From Bifidobacteriaceae bacterium (GTDB lineage Bacteria; Actinomycetota; Actinomycetes; Actinomycetales; WQXJ01), in the NCBI GenBank assembly GCA_031256885.1, contig JAIRPS010000056.1:1-5326 (forward strand): a stretch of DNA of 5,326 bases, written 5' to 3'. Each line of letters starts with the position of its first letter. Position 1 is the stretch's first letter. Made by a program: the position numbers and the translations under genes. Below the pieces are notes generated by a model. The model did no database searches, had not been told where the DNA came from, and worked only from the letters and a program-made list of their open reading frames with translations. Shown piece after piece: positions 1 through 3,545 of this stretch.

Positions 1-364
1 GGTGCGCATGGATTTGACGGATGAATCTTGGGGTGCGGTCAGGCACACTCCCGGGGTTACCGGTTTTGTGGGGCATACACACCAACCGGTGCCGCTGCGC
101 ATCGATGAGGTCATGGCCATGCTAGCGCCAACCCTTGACCTACCAGAAACTCCCGCCTCAGCTGGGCAGAGCGCTGCCGCGCCAGCCCTGGAGGTTGCTT
201 TCAAGATTGGCGAACCGGTTACCGTCACTGACGGCCCGTTTGAAGATCACCCGGCCACCGTCTCCGAGATCAACGCGGAAGCTCAGAAGCTGATTGTGTT
301 GGTTTCGATTTTTGGTCGAGAAACACCAGTCGAACTAGGCTTCCACCAGGTGGCCAGAGCCTAA
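1..364 (+). CDS. nusG: Transcription termination/antitermination factor NusG, C-terminal part (5' truncated by window edge)
   Basis: NusG binds the clamp of RNA polymerase through its NGN domain and contacts Rho or ribosomal protein S10 through its KOW domain. The reading frame is open at the left edge, so base 1 is the last base of a broken codon and the GTG at 2-4 is an internal valine, not a start. The visible 120 residues begin in the end of the NGN domain ([10 protein letters not shown], then [10 protein letters not shown]), continue through a variable Pro/Ala-rich linker (about residues 42-63 of this fragment), and end in a KOW domain with the hallmark VTDGPF and the near-invariant [12 protein letters not shown]. 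The stop is TAA at 362-364. rplK follows after 62 bases without an obvious intrinsic terminator, so readthrough into rplK is likely. The secE–nusG–rplK order is standard, and secE is expected just outside the window. Identification is certain; the N-terminus cannot be seen. Confidence 0.97.
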   Translation, partial: VRMDLTDESWGAVRHTPGVTGFVGHTHQPVPLRIDEVMAMLAPTLDLPETPASAGQSAAAPALEVAFKIGEPVTVTDGPFEDHPATVSEINAEAQKLIVLVSIFGRETPVELGFHQVARA

Positions 365-426
365 CCAGGCCAGGCGGTCAGCCGGCCGCCCGGTATACCA
401 ACAAGCACGAGAAGGACAGACACCAC
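365..426 (+). promoter_or_regulatory. nusG–rplK spacer / rplK leader with small hairpin and Shine-Dalgarno
   Basis: This short spacer holds a 5-bp GC hairpin (GGCGG at 373-377 with CCGCC at 386-390), the 8-base palindrome GGTATACC at 392-399, and a Shine-Dalgarno GAAGGA at 411-416, ten bases before the rplK ATG. In many bacteria L1 represses the rplK-rplA mRNA by binding a site in this leader. I cannot confirm an L1 motif here by eye, so that role is only a possibility. No convincing promoter is visible. Confidence 0.4.
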
Positions 427-858
427 ATGGCACCGAGGAAAAAGGTCTCTGGGCTGATCAAACTGCAAATCCAAGCTGGTCAAGCTAACCCGGCTCCGCC
501 AATTGGCCCGGCCTTAGGTCAGCATGGCGTCAACATCATGGAGTTCTGCAAGGCCTACAACGCGGCCACCGAGTCGCAACGCGGCAACATTATTCCGGTT
601 GAGATCACCGTCTACGAAGACCGTTCTTTCACGTTCATTTTGAAGACGCCACCGGCGGCTGATCTGATCAAGAAAGCGGCTGGCTTAGCCAAAGGTTCAG
701 CTACACCACACACGGTGAAGGTCGGCCATTTGACTGACGAGCAGGTCAAACAAATCGCCCAGACCAAAATGCCTGACTTGAACGCCAACGACATTGACAA
801 TGCGGCCAGGATCATTGCTGGCACAGCTCGTTCAATGGGCGTGACAGTTGACGCATAG
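427..858 (+). CDS. rplK: 50S ribosomal protein L11
   Basis: L11 binds the GTPase-associated centre of 23S rRNA (helices 43/44) at the base of the L7/L12 stalk and takes part in factor-dependent GTP hydrolysis. It is also needed for RelA/Rel activation and is the thiostrepton site partner. The 143-residue product has the normal bacterial length. The N-terminal domain (about 1-70) carries the conserved proline-rich [20 protein letters not shown] (21-40), the segment around the thiostrepton-contacting prolines. The C-terminal RNA-binding domain (about 75-143) ends in [20 protein letters not shown] (117-136). The ATG at 427 gives the expected MAPRKKVSG start and has GAAGGA ten bases upstream. At least two leucines are TTA, which is unusual for a highly expressed gene of a very GC-rich actinobacterium. 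rplA follows only after an unusually long 301-base gap. Confidence 0.98.
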   Translation: MAPRKKVSGLIKLQIQAGQANPAPPIGPALGQHGVNIMEFCKAYNAATESQRGNIIPVEITVYEDRSFTFILKTPPAADLIKKAAGLAKGSATPHTVKVGHLTDEQVKQIAQTKMPDLNANDIDNAARIIAGTARSMGVTVDA

Positions 859-871
859 TTCCCCCAGTTTT

Positions 872-897
872 TCCGCACGGCTCCGGCCGTCTGCGGA
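872..897 (+). terminator. Hairpin just after rplK (terminator-like, weak tail)
   Basis: TCCGC (872-876) pairs with GCGGA (893-897), and ACGGC (877-881) pairs with GCCGT (886-890), with a 2-base bulge (CT, 891-892) on the 3' side. The closed loop is C(UCCG)G, a member of the stable UNCG tetraloop family. It starts 14 bases past the rplK stop. The downstream bases (TTGGTC) are not a U-run, so it may be a partial terminator, a pause site or a 3'-end stabiliser of the rplK mRNA rather than a full terminator. Confidence 0.45.
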
Positions 898-945
898 TTG
901 GTCAGCAATCGGCTTGGCTCAAGCGTTTGCCGCGTTGTTGACCAA
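898..945 (+). repeat. Long inverted repeat in rplK–rplA spacer
   Basis: TTGGTCAGCAA (898-908) pairs with TTGTTGACCAA (935-945): 11 base pairs including one G·U. Inside it CGGC (910-913) can pair with GCCG (929-932), or alternatively GCTTG (912-916) with CAAGC (920-924). It directly abuts the preceding hairpin, so the two could stack. The length and near perfection make chance unlikely, but the function is unknown. Confidence 0.55.
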
Positions 946-1014
946 CTTGGCCGATGGCGCAGCTTGCCTAACCAGCTAAGCCAGCGTTATTGCCCAAAGC
1001 GGCTTGTGTCGTAG

Positions 1015-1033
1015 CTCACCCAGCCTGGGTGAG
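1015..1033 (+). repeat. Perfect 9-base inverted repeat
   Basis: CTCACCCAG (1015-1023) and CTGGGTGAG (1025-1033) are exact reverse complements around a single central C. As RNA it gives a 7-bp stem with a 5-base loop. As DNA it is a near-palindrome that could be a dimeric protein site. It lies about 127 bases before the rplA start. No U-run follows. Confidence 0.5.
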
Positions 1034-1054
1034 GGACGGCATCGGCCGAAAAAA

Positions 1055-1089
1055 TTGCTGACTGCCGTTGCAAAAACGCCAGTCAGCAG
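1055..1089 (+). repeat. Inverted repeat preceded by A-tract (terminator-like on the minus strand)
   Basis: TGCTGACTG (1056-1064) pairs with CAGTCAGCA (1080-1088). The outer bases 1055/1089 can add a wobble pair, and past a C·C mismatch two inner GC pairs are possible. On the + strand it is followed by CCC and not by a U-run. The six As at 1049-1054 mean that, read from the minus strand, the hairpin is followed by AATTTTTT, the form of an intrinsic terminator. No minus-strand gene needs it, so a role in the rplA leader is equally possible. Confidence 0.5.
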
Positions 1090-1159
1090 CCCAAACCAGA
1101 CTGTGGCAGGGTCCTAGCGCGACCCGGATGACCACACTTAGCAAAAGGATGAGCTAAAG

Positions 1160-1870
1160 ATGCCAAAGCGCTCCAAGGGTTACCGCAACGCCGAACTGAA
1201 AATTGTCAAAGGGGAGCTTCATACCCCGCTTGAGGCAATTCGGCTGGCCCAAAAAACCTCCCCAACCAAGTTCGATGCCACCGTTGAGGTTGCTTTGCGA
1301 CTTGGCGTTGACCCACGCAAAGCCGATCAAATGGTGCGTGGCACAGTTTCCTTACCGCACGGCACCGGCAAAACCGCGCGCGTGCTGGTTTTCGCAGCCG
1401 GTGACCGGGCAAACCAGGCCATCGAAGCCGGCGCTGACGAGGTTGGCGCCGATGAGTTGATTGCCAAAGTAGCCGGTGGCTACACCGATTTCGATGCTGC
1501 TGTGGCCACACCTGACCTCATGGGTAAGGTTGGCCGCTTAGGTCGCGTGCTTGGTCCGCGCGGGCTAATGCCCAACCCCAAAACCGGCACAGTCACCATG
1601 GATGTGGCTGAAGCAGTCAAAGCGATCAAGGGTGGCCGGATTGAGTTCCGGGTTGACAAGAACGCCAACCTGCACTTCATCATTGGCAAAACTTCTTTCA
1701 CTGACACCCAGTTGGCGGAAAACTATGCCGCTGCTTTAGATGAGGTATTGCGCTTGAAGCCAGCCACCTCGAAAGGCCGTTACCTGCTCAAAGCCACTGT
1801 TTCCACCACAATGGGGCCAGGCATCCCGGTAGATCCAACCCGCACCCGGCGAATCACCAGCGAAGAGTAA
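1160..1870 (+). CDS. rplA: 50S ribosomal protein L1
   Basis: L1 forms the mobile stalk at the ribosomal E site, binds 23S rRNA helices 76-78, helps release deacylated tRNA, and in many bacteria represses its own operon by binding the mRNA. The 236-residue product has the usual length. The N-terminus (MPKRSKGYR) and [20 protein letters not shown] (39-58) form domain I. The family signature [14 protein letters not shown] lies at 132-145 in domain II, followed by [12 protein letters not shown] (157-168). The chain returns to domain I and ends with the TMGPG loop (217-221), part of the rRNA and mRNA binding surface. The ATG at 1160 has AAGGA (1145-1149) ten bases upstream. The stop (1868-1870) merges into the arm of the following inverted repeat. 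The long gap before it departs from the tight rplK-rplA coupling usual elsewhere. Confidence 0.98.
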   Translation: MPKRSKGYRNAELKIVKGELHTPLEAIRLAQKTSPTKFDATVEVALRLGVDPRKADQMVRGTVSLPHGTGKTARVLVFAAGDRANQAIEAGADEVGADELIAKVAGGYTDFDAAVATPDLMGKVGRLGRVLGPRGLMPNPKTGTVTMDVAEAVKAIKGGRIEFRVDKNANLHFIIGKTSFTDTQLAENYAAALDEVLRLKPATSKGRYLLKATVSTTMGPGIPVDPTRTRRITSEE

Positions 1871-1939
1871 ACAGCACCGGCGGTTTTACGGTCGATCAGC
1901 TGACCGCCCCTGCGGATAAATCGCCGGGGCGGTGCTGTT
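1870..1939 (+). terminator. Structured element after rplA: probable rplKA terminator with two alternative folds
   Basis: Two mutually exclusive folds can be drawn. In the first, ten bases starting in the rplA stop codon (1870-1879) pair with 1930-1939, closing a three-way junction whose branches are CGGTC/GACCG (1889-1893/1902-1906) and CCCC/GGGG (1907-1910/1926-1929). In the second, ACCGCCCC (1903-1910) pairs perfectly with GGGGCGGT (1926-1933) in a compact GC-rich hairpin followed by GCTGTTGT. The second looks like an actinobacterial terminator with a poor U-tail. The position directly after rplA and before a separate rplJ promoter fits termination or attenuation. The choice between folds is inference. 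Confidence 0.5.
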
Positions 1940-1959
1940 GTGCCGCAAAACGTCAGTTG

Positions 1960-1986
1960 TTGGCCGCATGATCAATCAGTATCTGG
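1960..1986 (+). repeat. 27-base direct repeat, copy 1
   Basis: This copy begins TTGGCCGCATGATCAA and ends CAGTATCTGG. It matches copy 2 (2025-2051) at 26 of 27 positions; the only difference is T at 1976 against A at 2041. In this copy the centre TGATCAATCA (1969-1978) is an inverted repeat, TGAT and ATCA with a 2-base spacer. The match stops abruptly on both sides. It could be a regulator-binding site or a local duplication. Confidence 0.75.
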
Positions 1987-2024
1987 CTGGTCGCTCAAGC
2001 AACAGCCGGAATTTGTGGCCAGGA

Positions 2025-2051
2025 TTGGCCGCATGATCAAACAGTATCTGG
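2025..2051 (+). repeat. 27-base direct repeat, copy 2
   Basis: Second copy of the repeat, 65 bases downstream of the first and ending 13 bases before the proposed −35 element of the rplJ promoter. The single difference (A at 2041) breaks the small inverted repeat seen in copy 1. Its place just upstream of a promoter is what an activator site or upstream element would show, but no known motif was recognised. Confidence 0.75.
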
Positions 2052-2064
2052 GGCAACCGGCCAG

Positions 2065-2094
2065 TTCGCAGCTTGGTTGAAAAGCTGCTAAACT
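2065..2094 (+). promoter_or_regulatory. Probable sigma-70-type promoter for rplJ-rplL
   Basis: A −10 hexamer TAAACT (2089-2094) is preceded directly by TGC, an extended −10. A −35-like TTCGCA (2065-2070, four of six matches to TTGACA) lies 18 bases upstream. Transcription would start near 2100-2102, just before the L10-type leader, which supports the assignment. The evidence is motif and position only. Confidence 0.5.
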
Positions 2095-2100
2095 CTTGGC

Positions 2101-2278
2101 GAACCAAAGACCGCCGGTGTGGCCAAGCTCGGAGCTTGACCGCGAAGTGTCTGCTCGACAGGCCGGCGCAGGTGTTGGGATTATTACCTTCACGGTAGTG
2201 GCCTCGCGCCGGCGCGGGGCTGATTGTCAATCTGGCAGCGCTTAGCCTGCGGTCTACTGAGCAAGCGAGAGGAGTGCC
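2101..2278 (+). ncRNA. L10-type mRNA leader of rplJ-rplL (cis-regulatory RNA)
   Basis: Bacterial rplJL messages carry a leader bound by the L10(L7/L12) complex, giving feedback control by translational repression or attenuation. This region fits. CGCCGG (2112-2117) pairs with CCGGCG (2163-2168), enclosing two hairpins (CAAGCT/AGCTTG, 2124-2129/2133-2138, and TGTC/GACA, 2148-2151/2157-2160) in a multi-branch fold. Downstream is a GC hairpin (2201-2220), then a weaker one (2240-2262) just before the Shine-Dalgarno. CCGGCGC (2163-2169) is also complementary to GCGCCGG (2206-2212) in the downstream hairpin, so two states are possible. The L10 leader assignment rests on position, fold and general resemblance to actinobacterial leaders, not on a covariance search. 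Confidence 0.6.
2201..2220 (+). terminator. GC-rich attenuator-like hairpin in rplJ leader
   Basis: GCCTCGCG (2201-2208) pairs with CGCGGGGC (2213-2220), eight pairs with one G·U around a CCGG loop. It lies 58 bases before the rplJ start. The tail TGATTGTC is only weakly U-rich, which is common for actinobacterial terminators but leaves termination unproven. Its 5' arm and loop (2206-2212) are complementary to 2163-2169, an arrangement expected of a regulated attenuator. Confidence 0.4.
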
Positions 2279-2794
2279 ATGGCACGGCCGGATAAGGCAG
2301 CGGCAGTGGCCGATCTGGTTGAACAGTTCAACCAGTCCAACGCCGCCGTCCTCACCGAGTATCGCGGTTTAACCGTTGCGCAGCTCAAAGAGCTGCGTGT
2401 GGCAATGCGCGATCACGCAACCTACGCCGTGGTGAAGAACACACTGACCAAGATTGCCGTCCGTCAGGTCGGCATTGAGGGGCTTGATGAAGCGTTAGCC
2501 GGACCTTCGGCTATTGCCTTTATTCAAGGTGACCCGGTGGCTACCGCCAAGGTCTTGCGTGACTTCGCCCGCGCCCACCACAACCTGGTTGTCAAAGGAG
2601 GCGTCCTTGAAGGGCGCGCTCTTTCGGCAACCGATGTCAACAAACTGGCAGACATGGATTCGCGTGAGGTGACCTTAGCCAAACTGGCTGGTGTCCTCAA
2701 GGCGTCCCTGTTCAAAGCCGCCTACATGTTCACCGCGCCAGCCTCCAAGACTGTGCGAACGGTTGACGCCCTACGCGAAAGGAAGCAGTCATAA
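2279..2794 (+). CDS. rplJ: 50S ribosomal protein L10
   Basis: L10 anchors the L7/L12 dimers to the ribosome. Its N-terminal domain binds 23S rRNA helix 42 near L11, and its C-terminal helix carries the L7/L12 N-terminal domains. The 171 residues match the family length. Visible marks are EYRGLTV (27-33), VVKNTL (51-56), GPSAIAF (75-81) and KGG (106-108), then a long C-terminal helix (about 149-171) for stalk binding. The ATG at 2279 follows AGAGGAG by four bases and gives the expected [10 protein letters not shown]. Its TAA stop overlaps the rplL ATG by one base (TAATG), so the two genes are very probably translationally coupled, which suits their fixed stoichiometry in the stalk. Control is likely through the leader just upstream. 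Confidence 0.98.
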   Translation: MARPDKAAAVADLVEQFNQSNAAVLTEYRGLTVAQLKELRVAMRDHATYAVVKNTLTKIAVRQVGIEGLDEALAGPSAIAFIQGDPVATAKVLRDFARAHHNLVVKGGVLEGRALSATDVNKLADMDSREVTLAKLAGVLKASLFKAAYMFTAPASKTVRTVDALRERKQS

Positions 2795-3183
2795 TGGCAA
2801 AGCTGAGTATCGATGAGTTGATTGAGGCGTTCAAAGACCTAACACTGATTGAACTGACGGAGTTTGTCTCCAAGTTCGAGGAAGTCTTTGACGTAACAGC
2901 GGCCGCTCCGGCTGCGGTGGCGGTTGCTGCCGCTCCGGGGGCTGGCGCTCCCGCTGAGGAAGAAGAGGAGAAAGACGAATTCGACGTCATCCTTGACTCC
3001 TTCGGCGACAAGAAGATCCAGGTCATCAAGGAAGTCCGTGCACTCACCAATTTGGGCTTGGGTGAAGCCAAAGCATTGGTTGAGGAAGCTCCCAAACCTG
3101 TCTTGGAGAAAGTCAACAAGGAAACTGCTGAGAAGGCCAAGGCCCAGCTTGAAGGTGCTGGCGCAACCGTCTCATTGAAGTAG
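2794..3183 (+). CDS. rplL: 50S ribosomal protein L7/L12
   Basis: L7/L12 is the multi-copy stalk protein that recruits translation factors (EF-Tu, EF-G, IF2) and stimulates their GTPase activity. The 129-residue product shows all three parts. There is an N-terminal dimerisation and L10-binding domain (1-33, [20 protein letters not shown]), and an Ala/Pro-rich flexible hinge (about 36-54) ending in five glutamates (55-59). The globular C-terminal domain (60-129) has the factor-binding helices in [18 protein letters not shown] (73-90) followed by EAKALVE. The start ATG shares its A with the rplJ stop. AAAGGA (2778-2783) inside the end of rplJ serves as ribosome site, ten bases before the start. 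A strong terminator-like hairpin begins 13 bases after the stop, separating this very abundant product from rpoB. Confidence 0.98.
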   Translation: MAKLSIDELIEAFKDLTLIELTEFVSKFEEVFDVTAAAPAAVAVAAAPGAGAPAEEEEEKDEFDVILDSFGDKKIQVIKEVRALTNLGLGEAKALVEEAPKPVLEKVNKETAEKAKAQLEGAGATVSLK

Positions 3184-3194
3184 CTTCATTCAGT

Positions 3195-3242
3195 GACGCC
3201 CGGTTGGTCCATCGCCCCTGGACTGACCGGGCGTTTGCTTTT
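3195..3242 (+). terminator. Rho-independent terminator / attenuator between rplL and rpoB
   Basis: A 15-bp stem joins 3196-3210 to 3220-3234, with two internal wobble pairs and nine perfect outer pairs (ACGCCCGGT with ACCGGGCGT), around a 9-base loop (3211-3219). It is followed by a U-rich tail, TTTGCTTTTG (3234-3243). This is the clearest terminator in the window. Many bacteria have an attenuator here that lets only part of the rplJL transcripts continue into rpoBC, and this hairpin is well placed for that job. Confidence 0.9.
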
Positions 3243-3422
3243 GCCGAGAGTCAATGCCGCCTTGACCTGGTAAAACACCAGACTGCCGGGCTGGTTGTTG
3301 GGCTGTGGCAGCCGAAATCCGTCAATCTTCCACGAGTTTTCCAAAAATTCTTATTTTCGCAGGTGAAAAGCTAAAAATCCCCCGAATATGCGGTTGTTTA
3401 ATGCATTTTGGCTGTCTTGGTG

Positions 3423-3452
3423 GTGGCAGCGTGCCAAACAATGTGGTAAGGT
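3423..3452 (+). promoter_or_regulatory. Probable promoter for rpoB
   Basis: A −10 element TAAGGT (3447-3452) is preceded directly by TGG, an extended −10 of the TGN type. The best −35 at normal spacing is the weak GTGGCA (3423-3428, 18-base spacer). Transcription would start about 3458-3460, and an AT-rich stretch lies upstream. Actinobacterial rpoB genes often have their own promoter in this position. The evidence is motif and context, without direct support. Confidence 0.5.
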
Positions 3453-3458
3453 GACTCC

Positions 3459-3545
3459 TTGCGCCACTTGTGTCTGTGATCCTTGCCTGGGTTCAGACCG
3501 GTGTGCGTCTCAAGCACATCGACCTCCGGCCGGAAGGGATCCGAC
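3459..3545 (+). promoter_or_regulatory. rpoB 5' leader with hairpin and possible Shine-Dalgarno sequestration
   Basis: CGGTGTGC (3499-3506) pairs with GCACATCG (3514-3521), eight pairs with one wobble. The Shine-Dalgarno GGAAGGG (3532-3538) sits six to seven bases before the TTG start and overlaps the palindrome TCCGGCCGGA (3525-3534). GATCCTT (3478-3484) could pair with AGGGATC (3535-3541), covering the Shine-Dalgarno and enclosing the hairpin. Whether this occurs is inference. Confidence 0.4.

Larger units (their letters stand above)
859..1159 (+). promoter_or_regulatory. 301-base rplK–rplA spacer rich in inverted repeats (possible structured leader or attenuator)
   Basis: I find no credible gene here. 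The stretch is packed with inverted repeats. One lies just after rplK (872-897, UCCG tetraloop). A second, long one has arms 898-908 and 935-945. A perfect 9-base inverted repeat sits at 1015-1033. A fourth has arms 1056-1064 and 1080-1088. Last, TTAGC (1138-1142) and GCTAA (1153-1157) flank a loop that contains the rplA Shine-Dalgarno AAGGA (1145-1149). rplK and rplA are usually closely spaced and cotranscribed, so a structured 301-base gap suggests regulation of L1 independent of L11: attenuation, RNA processing or translational control. That is inference; no known riboswitch class was recognised, and I see no convincing promoter. Confidence 0.5.
1871..2278 (+). promoter_or_regulatory. 408-base rplA–rplJ intergenic region
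   Basis: I see no gene here. From left to right it contains the terminator-like element after rplA, two copies of a 27-base direct repeat (1960-1986 and 2025-2051), a probable promoter (2065-2094) and a folded leader of about 178 bases ending at the rplJ Shine-Dalgarno AGAGGAG (2268-2274, four bases before ATG). The arrangement implies that rplJL is transcribed from its own promoter in addition to any readthrough from rplKA. Confidence 0.7.
3184..3545 (+). promoter_or_regulatory. 362-base rplL–rpoB intergenic region
   Basis: I see no gene here. It holds the rplL terminator/attenuator (3195-3242) and then a stretch with only small hairpins (CTGGT/ACCAG at 3267-3271/3277-3281, GGCTG/CAGCC at 3301-3305/3309-3313). 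An AT-rich segment (about 3336-3410) follows, with the inverted repeat TTTTC/GAAAA (3354-3358/3365-3369). A probable promoter (−10 at 3447-3452) and an untranslated leader of roughly 85-90 bases complete it. Such an organisation lets rpoBC be set at a lower and separately controlled level than rplJL. Confidence 0.7.

Noticed and set aside
612..908. Minus-strand frame over the end of rplK and the start of the spacer
   Set aside because: Mostly antisense to rplK; the start lies in hairpin-forming sequence without a ribosome site.
1160..1870. A frameshift or damaged gene as the cause of the long rplK–rplA and rplA–rplJ gaps
   Set aside because: L11, L1 and L10 are all full length with normal ends, and the gaps contain no remnant of coding sequence that I can recognise.
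1960..2051. The 27-base repeat pair as a CRISPR array
   Set aside because: There are only two copies with one 38-base interval, no third unit, and no cas gene; it sits within a ribosomal protein operon.
2077..2094. TTGAAA (2077-2082) as the −35 of the rplJ promoter
   Set aside because: It is only six bases from the −10 TAAACT, far too close; TTCGCA at 2065-2070 has acceptable spacing.
1972..2230. Two overlapping minus-strand frames in the rplA–rplJ spacer
   Set aside because: They run antisense through the direct repeats, promoter and leader, lack a convincing ribosome site and show no familiar protein features.
2730..3140. Minus-strand open frame of 136 codons opposite rplJ end and rplL
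   Set aside because: Its Ser/Ala-rich protein is simply the complement of the Ala/Glu-rich L7/L12 hinge; no independent support.
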